Below are positions 16,711 through 26,375 of a stretch of DNA of 64,000 nucleotides, one piece after another. The translations under genes were made by a program, and so were the position numbers. A model generated the notes under the pieces. It saw only the letters and a program-made list of their open reading frames with translations, was not told the DNA's origin and did not search any database. Within the stretch, counting starts at the first letter, position 1. Each line of letters opens with the position of its first letter. Where the stretch lies: assembly GCF_001263175.1 (NCBI RefSeq), contig NZ_CP012332.1, positions 2,787,501-2,851,500 of the forward strand. Reading direction: 5' to 3'. This DNA comes from Vulgatibacter incomptus (GTDB taxonomy: Bacteria > Myxococcota > Myxococcia > Myxococcales > Vulgatibacteraceae).

Positions 16711-17888
16711 GCCAGATCCTGCAGCGCCGCGATCGTCGCGTCCGCGAGGCGCTCCACGTCCTCGCTCCGGTGGGCAGCGCTCAGCGAGAAGCGCAGGCGG
16801 CTCGTGCCCTCCGGGACGGTCGGCGGCCGGATCGCGGCGGCCATGAAGCCCTCCTCTTCCAGCCTTCGCGCGATGGCGACCGCGAGGCGATCGGCGCCGA
16901 CGATCGCCGGCACGATCTGGGTGGTGGACGGGCCCACGTCGATGCCGGCGGCGCGCAGCCGATCCCTGAAGGACGCGGCGTTCCGTTGCAGGCGGAGGCG
17001 GTCGGCGCCCATCGTCGGGACGAGATCGAGGGCGGCGTCCATCGCGCCTAGGACCGCCGGCGGCAAACCCGTCGAGTAGACGAGGCCCGAGCAGCGATTC
17101 ACCAGGTAGTCCCGCAGCGGCTTCGAGCACGCCACGTAGCCGCCGAATCCACCGAGCGCCTTGCTGAAGGTGCCCATCACGAGGCCGATCCGGTCGCCGA
17201 GGCCCGCGGCGAGTCCGAAGCCGTCCTTGCCCAGCACGCCCGTCGCGTGGGCCTCGTCCAGGTAGAGGAACGCGCCGAATCGCTCCGCGAGCGCCACCAG
17301 GGCGGGGACGTCGGCCTGGTCGCCGTCCATGCTGAAGACGGACTCGGAGACGACGAACTTGGGGGCGGAGTCCGCCTGGTGCCGGATCAGCAGGGCCTCG
17401 AGGTGATCGAGGTCGAGGTGGCGGAACCGGAGCTGGCGGACGCCCGCCGCCCGGCATCCCTGGTGGATGCTCGCGTGGTTCAGCTTGTCGCTGAAGACCA
17501 GCGGCTCCTTGCCGAGGATCCGAGCGTCGAAGAGCGCCGGGAGCACGCCGGCGTTGGTCTGCCAGCCCGAGGCAAGGACCATCGCCGCCTCGGTGCCCTT
17601 GGCGGCCGCCACCTTCTCCTCGACCTGCGCGAAGGGTTCGAGGTTGCCGCTGATGAGCCGCGACGACGAGGCCCCGGCGCCCCACCGCTGGGCGAAATCC
17701 GCGGCCCGGCGCGCGAGCTCCGGATGGCGCGATAGGCCCAGGTAGTCGTTGGACGAGAAGTCCAAGAGGGTCCGGCCGCCGTGGGAGACGCGGCCGCCCT
17801 CAAGGCGCTCCACCGCGCGGAGCGCCCGGAGCCTCCCTGCGCTCTCGAGGTTCGCGAGCGCGTCGATCCAAATCCGGTCCAAGGCCAT
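16707..17888 (-). CDS. bioF: 8-amino-7-oxononanoate synthase BioF
   Basis: A 393-residue PLP enzyme of the alpha-oxoamine synthase family. It has the entry block [31 protein letters not shown], the cofactor Asp in [12 protein letters not shown] and the Schiff-base Lys in [12 protein letters not shown] at about residue 240. BioF condenses pimeloyl-ACP with L-alanine in biotin synthesis. Close relatives (KBL, ALAS, SPT) share these motifs, but the adjoining bioH and bioC genes favour BioF. First gene of the bio operon; its stop overlaps bioH as ATGA. Other bio genes (A, B, D) are not in this window. Confidence 0.92.
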   Translation of the reverse strand: MALDRIWIDALANLESAGRLRALRAVERLEGGRVSHGGRTLLDFSSNDYLGLSRHPELARRAADFAQRWGAGASSSRLISGNLEPFAQVEEKVAAAKGTEAAMVLASGWQTNAGVLPALFDARILGKEPLVFSDKLNHASIHQGCRAAGVRQLRFRHLDLDHLEALLIRHQADSAPKFVVSESVFSMDGDQADVPALVALAERFGAFLYLDEAHATGVLGKDGFGLAAGLGDRIGLVMGTFSKALGGFGGYVACSKPLRDYLVNRCSGLVYSTGLPPAVLGAMDAALDLVPTMGADRLRLQRNAASFRDRLRAAGIDVGPSTTQIVPAIVGADRLAVAIARRLEEEGFMAAAIRPPTVPEGTSRLRFSLSAAHRSEDVERLADATIAALQDLA

Positions 17889-17976
17889 GCCGGGCCGTTT
17901 CTATTCGCACCGGGCGCGAGTCGCAAACGGTTCCGGTCGCTTGCCCCGGGCGGCGCCACGTGGAAGTGTGCGCGCC

Positions 17977-18450
17977 ATGAAGAGAGACTTCCGGATCCTC
18001 GGGCTGCAGCAGATCGCGGTTGGCGGCAAGGACAAGGCCGCGCTCCGCCGCCTCTGGGTGGACCTGCTGGGCCTCCAGCCCTCGGGGACCTTCCGCAGCG
18101 AGCGCGAGAACGTCGACGAGGACATCACCACCCTCGGCGTCGGGCCCTTCCGGGTGGAGGTCGACCTCATGCAGCCGATCGACCCCGAGAAGAAGCCCAA
18201 GGTCGACGACCCCCCGCTGAACCACCTGGGCCTCTGGGTGGACGATCTGCGCGCGGCCGTCGCGTCCCTCGAGGCACAGGGGATGCGCTTCACGCCCGGC
18301 GGGATCCGCAAGGGCGCCGCGGGCCACGACGTCTGCTTCATCCATCCGAAGGCGAGCGCCGAGCTCCCCCTGTCGGGCGAGGGCGTGCTCATCGAGCTGG
18401 TACAGGCACCTCCCGACGTGATCGCGGCCTTCGACGCCGCGGGCGCTTGA
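17977..18450 (+). CDS. VOC (glyoxalase/bleomycin-resistance) superfamily protein
   Basis: A 157-residue protein of two beta-alpha-beta-beta-beta units: [24 protein letters not shown] in the first half and [25 protein letters not shown] in the second, ending with the metal-site Glu in [13 protein letters not shown]. It resembles methylmalonyl-CoA epimerase, although the first metal His is replaced by Gln in LQQIAV, so activity may differ. The ATG at 17977 is 88 bases from the divergent bioF start. The downstream HAD gene follows after 16 bases. A specific substrate cannot be assigned. Confidence 0.75.
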   Translation: MKRDFRILGLQQIAVGGKDKAALRRLWVDLLGLQPSGTFRSERENVDEDITTLGVGPFRVEVDLMQPIDPEKKPKVDDPPLNHLGLWVDDLRAAVASLEAQGMRFTPGGIRKGAAGHDVCFIHPKASAELPLSGEGVLIELVQAPPDVIAAFDAAGA

Positions 18451-18466
18451 TAGGGGAGTCGGCTCG

Positions 18467-19135
18467 TTGATCCGGGCAGCGATCTTCGACATGGACGGCC
18501 TCCTCATCGACTCCGAGCCGTTCTGGCAGGAGGCCGAGCTGGAGGTCTTCGGCGACCTCGGCGTGCCGATCACGCGGGAGGCCTGCGTGGAGACCCGGGG
18601 TCTCCGGCTGGACGAGGTGGTCGCGCTCTGGAGCCGGCGCTATCCCTGGCAGGGCCCGAGCCTCGCCGAGGTGCACGGGCGAATCCTCGAGGCGATGGCG
18701 TCGCTCATCCGCGCGAGGGGCGGGCCGATGCCGGGCGCACTGGAGGCGATCGAGCTCATGAGGCGGCGCTTCGGCCCGGTGGCGATCGCGACGTCGTCGC
18801 CGCCGATGCTGATCGAGGCCGTGCTCGAGAAGCTGGGCCTCGGTGGCGCCTTCGACGTGGTCCACTCGGCGCAGGGCGAACCCTACGGAAAGCCACATCC
18901 GGCGGTCTTTCTCTCGGCGGCGAGGCTGCTGGACCTGCCGCCGACCGACTGTGTCGCCCTGGAGGACTCGCTGGCCGGCGTGATCGCCGCGAAGTCGGCG
19001 AGGATGGCCTGCATCGCGGTGCCCGAGGAGGCGCAGCGCACCGACCCGCGCTTCTCGATCGCGGATCGCGTCCTGCCCTCGCTCGTCGAGCTGCCGCGGG
19101 TCGAGTGGGACGCGATCGCCGTCGCGCGGCGGTGA
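18467..19135 (+). CDS. HAD-IA hydrolase, sugar-phosphate phosphatase (HxpB/YniC-like)
   Basis: A 222-residue HAD phosphatase. Motif I is FDMDGLLIDSEPFW, motif II VAIATSSPP, the motif III Lys is in GEPYGKPHPAVFL, and motif IV is CVALEDSLAGVIAAKSARM. The DSEP variant and the ETRGLRLDEVV cap segment resemble E. coli YniC/HxpB, which dephosphorylates 2-deoxyglucose-6-phosphate and hexitol phosphates. The start is TTG at 18467, preceded by GGGGAG; no ATG or GTG is suitably placed because the protein needs the DMDG strand at its N-terminus. It follows the VOC gene after 16 bases on the same transcript. Confidence 0.85.
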   Translation: MIRAAIFDMDGLLIDSEPFWQEAELEVFGDLGVPITREACVETRGLRLDEVVALWSRRYPWQGPSLAEVHGRILEAMASLIRARGGPMPGALEAIELMRRRFGPVAIATSSPPMLIEAVLEKLGLGGAFDVVHSAQGEPYGKPHPAVFLSAARLLDLPPTDCVALEDSLAGVIAAKSARMACIAVPEEAQRTDPRFSIADRVLPSLVELPRVEWDAIAVARR

Positions 19136-19217
19136 CGTTCGATCGCGGATTGGATCGGAAACGAAGACGCGGCTCGCCGACGTGCAGGTCACGCCGAGGA
19201 GCCGCGCAGTAGCCGGC

Positions 19218-19240
19218 GGCGGCAGGTCGAGCCTGCCGCC
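19218..19240. terminator. Hairpin between convergent genes (bidirectional terminator candidate)
   Basis: A perfect 9-base stem GGCGGCAGG / CCTGCCGCC with loop TCGAG lies in the 113-base gap between the HAD gene (plus) and the RCC1 gene (minus). Position between two converging stops fits a shared terminator. There is no T-run on either side. Confidence 0.5.
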
Positions 19241-19248
19241 ATCAGCGG

Positions 19249-20856
19249 TCAGTTGGCGCCGAGGGGCTCCTGACCGTAGCCGATGGTCGCAGCGAAGAGG
19301 CTCAGATCGTCCTCCCCGATCCCCGCCTGGCCATTGTCGTTGCTGCCCCAGCAATAGGTGAGGCCGTCCACGTTGATGCCGCACGCGTGGGAGCCGCCGT
19401 GCACGATCTGCTGCCAGCGGAAGGCGCCCGTGAACGCTTCGGGAGCGTTCTTGTCGCGCGAATCCCCCACCCCGAGCTGCCCGAGGTTGTTCTCGCCCCA
19501 GGCGAAGCCCTCCCCGTCCTGCGCGATGGCCGAGCTGAAGCCCGATCCGGCGGCGAGGGCGACGAAGCTCCTCGAGCCGGAGACCTTGGCCGGAGCCGAA
19601 CCGCCGGCGGTCCCACGCCCGAGCTGACCGTGGTTGTTGGAGCCCCAGCACCAGACCGCTCCATTGATCTCCATCCCGCACGCGTGCGCGGAGCCCAGGG
19701 CGATGTACGTGAAGAAGCGACCGCCCGAGACCTGCTCGGGATTCGCCGCGTCCGAGCCCGCCGAGCTCTTGCCGAGCTGGCCCATCGAGTCGCTGCCCCA
19801 GCACCAGGCCTTGCCGGCGTCGTCGACGCCGCAGGTGGTATCACCGCCCGCCGCGATCGCGTCGAAGATCATGCCGCCCTTCACCTCTGCCGGCTGGGCG
19901 GTCTCCTGCTGGCTCCCGTTTCCGGTCTGCCCGTGGGAGTCGCTGCCCCAGCACCAGGCCTTCCCCTCGTCGGTCAGGCCGCAGGTGTGGCCCTGGCCCA
20001 TGGTGAGGCTGTGGAGCGGAGGCGTCTGGACCGCCGCGACGGCGGCGCCTCCGCCCCAGCAGAAGACCTTGCCTTCCGCCGAGACCCCGCAGGTCCGGTC
20101 TCCGCCGGCGGCGAGCTCCGAGAACGCCTGCTCGGCGCCGAAGCGGACCGGCAGGTTCGAGCGGGCGCCCTCACTGCCGAGCGCGCCGGCCGCGTTGGAG
20201 CCCCAGCACCAGGCGGCGCCACCCAGGGTGAGCGCGCAGGTGTGGCGGTCGCCCGCGACGAGCTGCGCGAACCGGTGGACCGTGCGCGCCGACGAGGTCG
20301 TGGTGAGGTCCCCGAAGGTGGCGGTGACCGTGACCGGCGTCGCGTTCAGCTTTCGACCGGTGGCCAGGCCGGTCGGGTCGATGTCGATGGTGGACGGATC
20401 GCTCGAGGTCCACTCGAGGTTCCGGCGCTTGAGGAGCCGGCCGTTCGCCGACTTGAGCTCCGCGACGATCTGCAGCGTTCCGTCGACCGGGACCCGGAGC
20501 GTCTTCGGCACGATGCCGATGGAGACCGGCTCCACCTCGTTGACCACGATCTCGATCGAGCCTTCGGCGCCGCCGGCCGAAGCGGTGATCGTCGCCTTGC
20601 CGAAGGTCTCGCCCTTGACCAGCCCTTCCTTGGTCACCGAGACGATCTCGGAGTCGCTCGAGGCCCAGACGAGCGTCACGTCCTCGACCACCGTGCCGTC
20701 CTTCGCAAACGCCGTCGCGATCAGGGGCCGGGTATCCTGCTCGTCGAGCACGAGCTCGGAAGGATCGATCTCGATGCGCGAGATGGCGGACTCCTTCTTG
20801 TCGCTCGAGCAGCCGAAGGCGACGAGCAACGGAAGAAGGACGATGATTCGCTTCAT
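19249..20856 (-). CDS. Lipoprotein with BIG2-like Ig domains and seven RCC1 repeats
   Basis: A 535-residue lipoprotein: signal peptide with lipobox VAFGC (start 20856, GAGGGG in front). Two bacterial Ig-like (BIG2) domains follow at about residues 25-180, each with an LVWASSDSEIVSV or LEWTSSDPSTIDI strand and a GxATIT/VTVTA close. The remainder is seven RCC1-type repeats (xxIxxGxxHTCGxxxxGxxWCWGSN), exactly one propeller. Repeat six reads GFSSAIAQDGEGFAWGEN and has lost both Cys at once. It is likely a surface or outer-membrane protein; the ligand is unknown. Related in design to the larger RCC1 lipoprotein at 5.4-8.8 kb but with different N-terminal domains. Confidence 0.85.
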   Translation of the reverse strand: MKRIIVLLPLLVAFGCSSDKKESAISRIEIDPSELVLDEQDTRPLIATAFAKDGTVVEDVTLVWASSDSEIVSVTKEGLVKGETFGKATITASAGGAEGSIEIVVNEVEPVSIGIVPKTLRVPVDGTLQIVAELKSANGRLLKRRNLEWTSSDPSTIDIDPTGLATGRKLNATPVTVTATFGDLTTTSSARTVHRFAQLVAGDRHTCALTLGGAAWCWGSNAAGALGSEGARSNLPVRFGAEQAFSELAAGGDRTCGVSAEGKVFCWGGGAAVAAVQTPPLHSLTMGQGHTCGLTDEGKAWCWGSDSHGQTGNGSQQETAQPAEVKGGMIFDAIAAGGDTTCGVDDAGKAWCWGSDSMGQLGKSSAGSDAANPEQVSGGRFFTYIALGSAHACGMEINGAVWCWGSNNHGQLGRGTAGGSAPAKVSGSRSFVALAAGSGFSSAIAQDGEGFAWGENNLGQLGVGDSRDKNAPEAFTGAFRWQQIVHGGSHACGINVDGLTYCWGSNDNGQAGIGEDDLSLFAATIGYGQEPLGAN

Positions 20857-20915
20857 GAAACCCCTCGAAGTCTGGAGTAGGGCTCCGAGGATACACCATG
20901 AGAGGCGTCGCGCGA

Positions 20916-23690
20916 TCACATGAGATCGGGCGCCGCCTCCTCCCCCTCGGCCTCCTCCTCGGCCTTCACCGCGGGGAGCGCCTCGGCGAGGACCTCGTCG
21001 ACGGTGTCGACCAGCACGATGTGCATGTCGTCACGGACTTCCTTCGGGAGCTCCTCCAGGGCTCCCTCGCTGCGCCGGGGGAGGATCACCACGGGAATGC
21101 CCGCGCGATGGGCGGCCAGGACCTTGTCGCGGATCCCTCCCACGGGGAGCACCTTCCCGCGGAGCGTGATCTCTCCGGTCATGGCCACGTCGGGCCGCAG
21201 GGCGACCCCGCTGACCAGCGACACGAGGGCCGCGAGGATCGCGACGCCGGCCGAAGGCCCGTCCTTGGCGATGGCGCCGGACGGCACGTGGACGTGGACG
21301 ATCCTCCGCAGGAAGATGTCGGGCTCGATCCCGAGGCGGGTGGCGTTCGAGCGGAGCCAGGAGAGCGCCGCCTGTGCCGACTCCTTCAGGACACTCCCGA
21401 GCTTGCCCGTGAGGATCAGCTTCTCCTTCCGGCCGGGCATCATCGTGGCCTCGACGAAGAGGGTCTGGCCGCCGGCGGGGGTCCACGAGAGGCCGGTGGC
21501 GACGCCGGGCCGGTCCACCCGCTCGGCGAGCTCGTCGAAGAAGCGCCTGGGTCCGAGGAAGTCGTGCAGCTCGTCGGGAAGGACGGCGATGGGAGTGGGC
21601 TTGCCCTCGCCGATCCGCCGCGCCGACTTGCGGAGGATCGTGGCGAGCTCCCTCTCGAGGTTGCGGACGCCCGCCTCGCGCGTGTACTCGCGAATCACCT
21701 TTCGGAGGACGTCGTCGTCCAGCTCGACCTCCTCGGCGTCCAGGCCGTTGCTCCGCAGCTCCAGGGGCAGGAGGTGGCGGACGGCGATCTGCACCTTCTC
21801 CTCTTCGGTGTAGCCCGCGAGCCGGAGCACCTCCATTCGATCGAGGAGCGCCGGAGGGATGGGCTCGGTGGTGTTCGCGGTGCAGATGAAGAGCACCCGC
21901 GAGAGGTTCACGGGAACGCCGAGGTAGGTGTCCACGAATTCGGAGTTCTGATCGGGATCGAGGACCTCCAGCAAGGCGGCGGACGGATCCCCCTGGAAGC
22001 TGGCGCTGAGCTTGTCGACCTCGTCGAGCATGAAGACGGGATCGGAGACACCGACGCGGCGAAGGGACTGGACGATCCGGCCCGGGAGCGCGCCGATGTA
22101 GGTCCTTCGGTGGCCGCGGATCTCGGCCTCGTCGTGGATCCCGCCTAGCGAGGCGTGGACGAACTTCCGGCCCAGGGCGCGGGCGATCGATTGACCCAGG
22201 GAGGTCTTGCCGGTCCCTGGCGGGCCGACGAAGCAGAGGATCGGCTCGCGGCGGAGGGGACGCTGGAGCGCGGTGGGAACGAAGCCTTCTTTCTTCTCCG
22301 GACCCTTGGCCGGCTTCTTGCCGGGCTTCTCGTCAGACGGGGCCTCCTCCCCGGCTTCCTTCGCGGCCTTCTTTTCGGCCTTCTCTTCGGCCTCCTTTGC
22401 CGCCGCCTTTGCTTCTTCCTTCGCCGATCCCTTCGCGGATTCCTTCGCGGCCTCCATCGCCGCCTTAGCGGCCCGCTCCACCGCCGCCTCTGCGCCCTCC
22501 GTGGGGGCTCCCGTCGCGATCACCGTCCCGGTCGTCCCATTCGGCTTTCCGACCGGCTTGCCTGCGGGCTTCTCGGCAGGCTTCCCGGTGGGCTTCCCGG
22601 ACGGTTCGCCGCCTTTCTCGCGAGCGGTCGACGGCTCCGCTCCGACCCTGCGTTCGTCCCGGAGCTTCTTCACCGCGAGGTAGTCGACGAGGCGCTCCTT
22701 GATCTTGTCGAGGTCGTAGTGGTCCCGATCGAGGATCATCCGGGCCTCGTCGAGGTCGATCGGACCGCCCGTGGTCTTCTTCCACGGCATCGCCGCGATC
22801 CACTCGAGCCAGGTCCGGATCATCCCGTGCTCGGGCGAGACCTCGGGGATCCCCTCCAGGCGCGAGAGCTCCCGATCCGCCTCGCGCTTCGCCTCCTCGT
22901 TCAGCCCCGCCTCCTCGATCTTCTTGCGGAGCTGCTGGCCCTCCCCGCCCGACTCCCCGAGCTCCTCCTGGATCGCGCGGATCCGCTCGCGGAGGACGTA
23001 TTCACGCTGTGTGTCCGATATCCTCACTTTCGTCTCGTCGACGATCTTCTGCTCCAGCTCCCGGACCGCGAGATCCTTCTGGATCAGCTCGACGAGATGC
23101 TGGAGACGCACCGCGACCGAGTCGAGCTCGAGGAGGTCCTGTCGCACCGGCGTCGGCAGGGGGACCGTCGTCGCCAGGAGGTAGGTCACCTGCAGCGGAT
23201 CGTCGAAGGCCCGCATCGCGAGGGCGAGCTCGTCCGGGAGCTCGGGCGTGTGCTGGGCGAGCTGGGAGAAGAGATCCTGCGCGGTGCGGGTCAGGGCCTC
23301 GAGCTCCGTCTTCCCCGCCCCTCCTTCCTCGGGCGCATCCGAGACCTTCGCGACCATGTAGGGCTCGGTGGAGACATAGTCGTCGATCCGGATCCGGCCG
23401 AGGCCCTGGACCACGAGCTGGATCGTGCCCGCGTCGGTGCGATGGAACTGGCGGACCACGGCGGAGGTCCCGACGCGGTAGAGGTCGTCCGGCTCCGCGG
23501 GCGAGGCGTCCTCGTTTTGCTGGGCCACGATCGCGATCAGCCGGTCGGTGTGCATCACCTCTTCGGCGAGCTGGATGCTTCGCTCCTGTCCGACCGAGAT
23601 CGGCACAACGGCCAGGGGGAAGACCACCGCCCCGCGGATCGGCAGGACGGGCAACTCGCGTGGAGTCTGGGGTGGCTCCTGTTCGCTCAT
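20916..23690 (-). CDS. lon: ATP-dependent protease Lon with long Lys/Ala/Glu-rich insert
   Basis: A 924-residue Lon (LonA). It has the N-terminal substrate domain (ELPVLPIRGAVVFPLAVVPI), a coiled region, the AAA+ module with Walker A GPPGTGKTSLG (Lys495) and Walker B VFMLDEVDKL, and the protease domain with catalytic Ser813 in KDGPSAGVAIL and a Lys in GGIRDKVLAAHR. E. coli Lon has K362 and S679, so both are shifted by 133-134 residues. The shift is explained by an insert of about 135 residues (22255-22660) just before the AAA+ module, rich in GKPxGKP and AKEEAK runs. Start at 23690; the upstream in-frame extension is intergenic. Divergent from a histidine kinase gene. Confidence 0.95.
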   Translation of the reverse strand: MSEQEPPQTPRELPVLPIRGAVVFPLAVVPISVGQERSIQLAEEVMHTDRLIAIVAQQNEDASPAEPDDLYRVGTSAVVRQFHRTDAGTIQLVVQGLGRIRIDDYVSTEPYMVAKVSDAPEEGGAGKTELEALTRTAQDLFSQLAQHTPELPDELALAMRAFDDPLQVTYLLATTVPLPTPVRQDLLELDSVAVRLQHLVELIQKDLAVRELEQKIVDETKVRISDTQREYVLRERIRAIQEELGESGGEGQQLRKKIEEAGLNEEAKREADRELSRLEGIPEVSPEHGMIRTWLEWIAAMPWKKTTGGPIDLDEARMILDRDHYDLDKIKERLVDYLAVKKLRDERRVGAEPSTAREKGGEPSGKPTGKPAEKPAGKPVGKPNGTTGTVIATGAPTEGAEAAVERAAKAAMEAAKESAKGSAKEEAKAAAKEAEEKAEKKAAKEAGEEAPSDEKPGKKPAKGPEKKEGFVPTALQRPLRREPILCFVGPPGTGKTSLGQSIARALGRKFVHASLGGIHDEAEIRGHRRTYIGALPGRIVQSLRRVGVSDPVFMLDEVDKLSASFQGDPSAALLEVLDPDQNSEFVDTYLGVPVNLSRVLFICTANTTEPIPPALLDRMEVLRLAGYTEEEKVQIAVRHLLPLELRSNGLDAEEVELDDDVLRKVIREYTREAGVRNLERELATILRKSARRIGEGKPTPIAVLPDELHDFLGPRRFFDELAERVDRPGVATGLSWTPAGGQTLFVEATMMPGRKEKLILTGKLGSVLKESAQAALSWLRSNATRLGIEPDIFLRRIVHVHVPSGAIAKDGPSAGVAILAALVSLVSGVALRPDVAMTGEITLRGKVLPVGGIRDKVLAAHRAGIPVVILPRRSEGALEELPKEVRDDMHIVLVDTVDEVLAEALPAVKAEEEAEGEEAAPDLM

Positions 23691-23873
23691 GATCGAACGA
23701 TGGGACCCCAAATGCGGGGTGGCCACCTTCGCCGGGTTGGGGCATGCGACCGCACGCCAATCGGGGGCGCGGGACGGAAGTCTGCCGACTCCCCCATGGG
23801 CGGGATGGCAATCGTTCGCGGGATATGCGACCGATCGAGAAGGCGGCTGCTTTGTCTTCGGGGGGAGACGCAG

Positions 23874-26354
23874 TTGGGCGACCACGGAGTGACGATCGAG
23901 GGACCGCCAGATGAGGCGGCGCGTCCACCGCATCCTCGCGAGACCGCGGGCGCGGCGTGGACCTCGAACCTCGAGGCCGGATCGCTGGAGGAGGCCCAGA
24001 TTGCGGGCATCGCCGTCCTCGATCGGGACGGAAAGGTCGTCGAGGCGAACCCGATCCTGCAGAAGCTGCTCGGCTGCCCATCGGACGAGATCGTGGGCCG
24101 GCACCTCCTGGACTTCACGATCTCCCCGAGCGCGAGGAAGGATCGCGAGCTCTTCGCCCGGGTGCTTCGGGAGCACCGGACGGGCCTGCTCGTCGAGAGG
24201 CGCCTCCAGTCCCGGAACGGCCGCGAGACCTGGGGACGGGTGAGCGTCTTTCCCCTTCAGGAGGCGGAGGGTCGACACGCGGCCCTGGCGGCGATCGAGG
24301 ACGTGTCGATCAAGCACGGGCTCGAGACGAGGATCGAGGTCCTCGAGAAGGCCCTCGTCGAGCGCCGCCGGGAAACGGAGGATCGATTCGCCGACGAGGA
24401 GGCGGCCCGTCGCGAGGCCGAAGAGGCGCGCAAGCAGATCGAGGGGGTATTGGAGAGCATCACCGACTCCTTCATCGCTCTCGATCCGGAGTGGCGATTC
24501 GTCTATTTGAACCACCACGCGGAGGAATATCTGAACACCTCGCGGGACGCGGCGATCGGTCGAAACATCTGGGAGCTCTTTCCCCGGTCGGTGGGGACGA
24601 TCATCCATCGCTCCTTCTTCCAGGCGCGCGATCGGGGCGCCACGGTGGAGTTCGAGCTCTTCGAGTCGAAGTCGGACCGCTGGTTCGACGTCCGGGTATT
24701 TCCCTCCGAGGCGGGGCTGTCAGTCTATTTCCGCGACGTCACCGAGAAGCGGCTCGCGAGCCAGCGGGAGACAAGCCTCGCCGCCGTGGCCGACCTCACG
24801 CCTGACTTCATCGGGGTCGCCGACGCGGACGGGAAGCTCCTGTTCCTGAACCAGGCGGGCCGGGAGCTGATGGGGCTCGGCCCCGCGGAGGATCTCAACG
24901 AGCACGACGTCTTCGAGCTGCATCCGGAAGGCGCGTCACGCACCCTGCTCGACGAGGCGCTCCCCCAATTGATCCGCGACGGCCGATGGGTGGGCGAGAC
25001 CGTCGCGCTCGCACACGACGGCCGCGAGATCCCCGTCTCCGCCGTGTTGATGGCCCAGCGCGGGGAGGACGGAGAAATCGAGACGTTCTCCACGATCTGG
25101 AGAGACATCTCGACGCGCAAGGCCCAGGAGGAGCGGAAGCGCTTCGTCTCGGAGGCGAGCCACCGGCTCATGGCGAGCCTCGAGCTCGACGAGGTCCTCC
25201 GCCAGCTCCCGCGGATCGCGATCCCGATGCTCGGCGACTTCTGCAACCTGGTGATGCTCGACGGAGACTTCTCGCACCAGGTGGCCGAGGCCCATGTCGA
25301 CGTCGAGAAGGAGGAGCGCCTGAGGGAGCTCCGGCGGTTCCGCTTCTCGGCTCCCGGCTCGGTCGGGGTCGGGCGGGCCCTGGCCATGGGCGAGGCCGAG
25401 CTGGTCCCGGAGGCGAGCCTGCTCTGGGAGCGGGCTGCGGCGGTCGACGAGGAGCACTTCCGCCTGCTGCGCAGCCTCGAGCTCCGTTCGCTGATGTTCG
25501 TCCCCCTGAAGGCGCGGCAGGGCGTCTTCGGCGCGCTGTCGTTCGGAATCACCGGCGATTCGCCTCGGCGCTTCGGCCCCGACGATCTCGCGGCGGCCCG
25601 AGAGCTGGCCACCATCGCCGCCTTCGCGATCGACAACGCCCGCCTCTACGGCGAGGCCCGGCGATCGGCGCACGTGCGGGACGAGGTCCTCGGGATCGTC
25701 TCCCACGACCTCCGGGGTCCGCTCTCGATCATCTCCATCGCCACCGAGCGACTCCTGCGCGCGGCAGACGACGAGAAGAGGGACCACGACCGCAAGAACC
25801 TCGAGGTGATCCTCCGCGCGGCCCATCGGGCGAACCGACTGGTGGACGATCTCCTCGACGTGACCCGGATGCAGATCCGGAAGATGGTCATCTCGCCCGT
25901 CCCTACTCCGGCCTCGTCCCTCGTGGAGGACGCGCTGAAGCTCTATCGGGGCGTAGCGAAGAAGAAGGGGCTACGGCTCGAAGGCAGCGCCGCCGACGGG
26001 CTCCCCGAGGTCCTCGCCGATCGGGAGCGGATCCCGCAGGTCTTCGCCAACCTCATTGGCAACGCGATCAAGTTCACGCCGTCGGGCGGCAAGGTCTCGA
26101 TTCAGGCCGGCTCCGCCGAGAAGGGCGTCCGCTTCGTCGTGAACGACACGGGCTCCGGCATCCCGAAGTCCGAGATCCCCCACATCTTCGACGCGTTCTG
26201 GCAGGCGCGGCGGGGAAGCAAGGAGAGCGCGGGCCTCGGCCTCGCGATCGTGAAGGGGATCGTCCAGGCCCACGGCGGCGAGGTCGGCGTCCAGAGCGAG
26301 CCAGGGCGCGGCTCGACCTTCGAGTTCACGCTGCCGACCTCGGCGGCGCCTTGA
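23874..26354 (+). CDS. Multi-PAS/GAF hybrid-input sensor histidine kinase
   Basis: About 826 residues with no membrane segment. Three PAS domains come first (residues about 25-130, IAVLDRDGKVVEANPILQKLLG; about 185-290, FIALDPEWRFVYLNHHAEEYL; about 300-415, FIGVADADGKLLFLNQAGREL), with a charged coiled coil between the first two. A GAF domain follows (about 430-590), then the H-box VSHDLRGPLS and an ATPase with N-box NLIGNAIKFT, G1 DTGSGI and G2 GLGLAIVKGIV. The start is uncertain: TTG 23874 follows GGGGGAG, GTG 23889 and ATG 23796 are alternatives. No response regulator is adjacent. It is divergent from lon with about 180 bases between. Confidence 0.85.
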   Translation: MGDHGVTIEGPPDEAARPPHPRETAGAAWTSNLEAGSLEEAQIAGIAVLDRDGKVVEANPILQKLLGCPSDEIVGRHLLDFTISPSARKDRELFARVLREHRTGLLVERRLQSRNGRETWGRVSVFPLQEAEGRHAALAAIEDVSIKHGLETRIEVLEKALVERRRETEDRFADEEAARREAEEARKQIEGVLESITDSFIALDPEWRFVYLNHHAEEYLNTSRDAAIGRNIWELFPRSVGTIIHRSFFQARDRGATVEFELFESKSDRWFDVRVFPSEAGLSVYFRDVTEKRLASQRETSLAAVADLTPDFIGVADADGKLLFLNQAGRELMGLGPAEDLNEHDVFELHPEGASRTLLDEALPQLIRDGRWVGETVALAHDGREIPVSAVLMAQRGEDGEIETFSTIWRDISTRKAQEERKRFVSEASHRLMASLELDEVLRQLPRIAIPMLGDFCNLVMLDGDFSHQVAEAHVDVEKEERLRELRRFRFSAPGSVGVGRALAMGEAELVPEASLLWERAAAVDEEHFRLLRSLELRSLMFVPLKARQGVFGALSFGITGDSPRRFGPDDLAAARELATIAAFAIDNARLYGEARRSAHVRDEVLGIVSHDLRGPLSIISIATERLLRAADDEKRDHDRKNLEVILRAAHRANRLVDDLLDVTRMQIRKMVISPVPTPASSLVEDALKLYRGVAKKKGLRLEGSAADGLPEVLADRERIPQVFANLIGNAIKFTPSGGKVSIQAGSAEKGVRFVVNDTGSGIPKSEIPHIFDAFWQARRGSKESAGLGLAIVKGIVQAHGGEVGVQSEPGRGSTFEFTLPTSAAP

Positions 26355-26375
26355 GAGCTCGTGAAGAATTGCGCG

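Noticed and set aside
22155-23873. Long N-terminal extension of the PAS/GAF kinase frame
   Set aside because: It runs antisense through lon and has no domain similarity; the kinase begins near 23874.
23691-24608. 306-codon N-terminal extension of Lon
   Set aside because: It lies opposite the kinase gene, and Lon family similarity begins at MSEQEPPQTPRELPVLPI, just after 23690.
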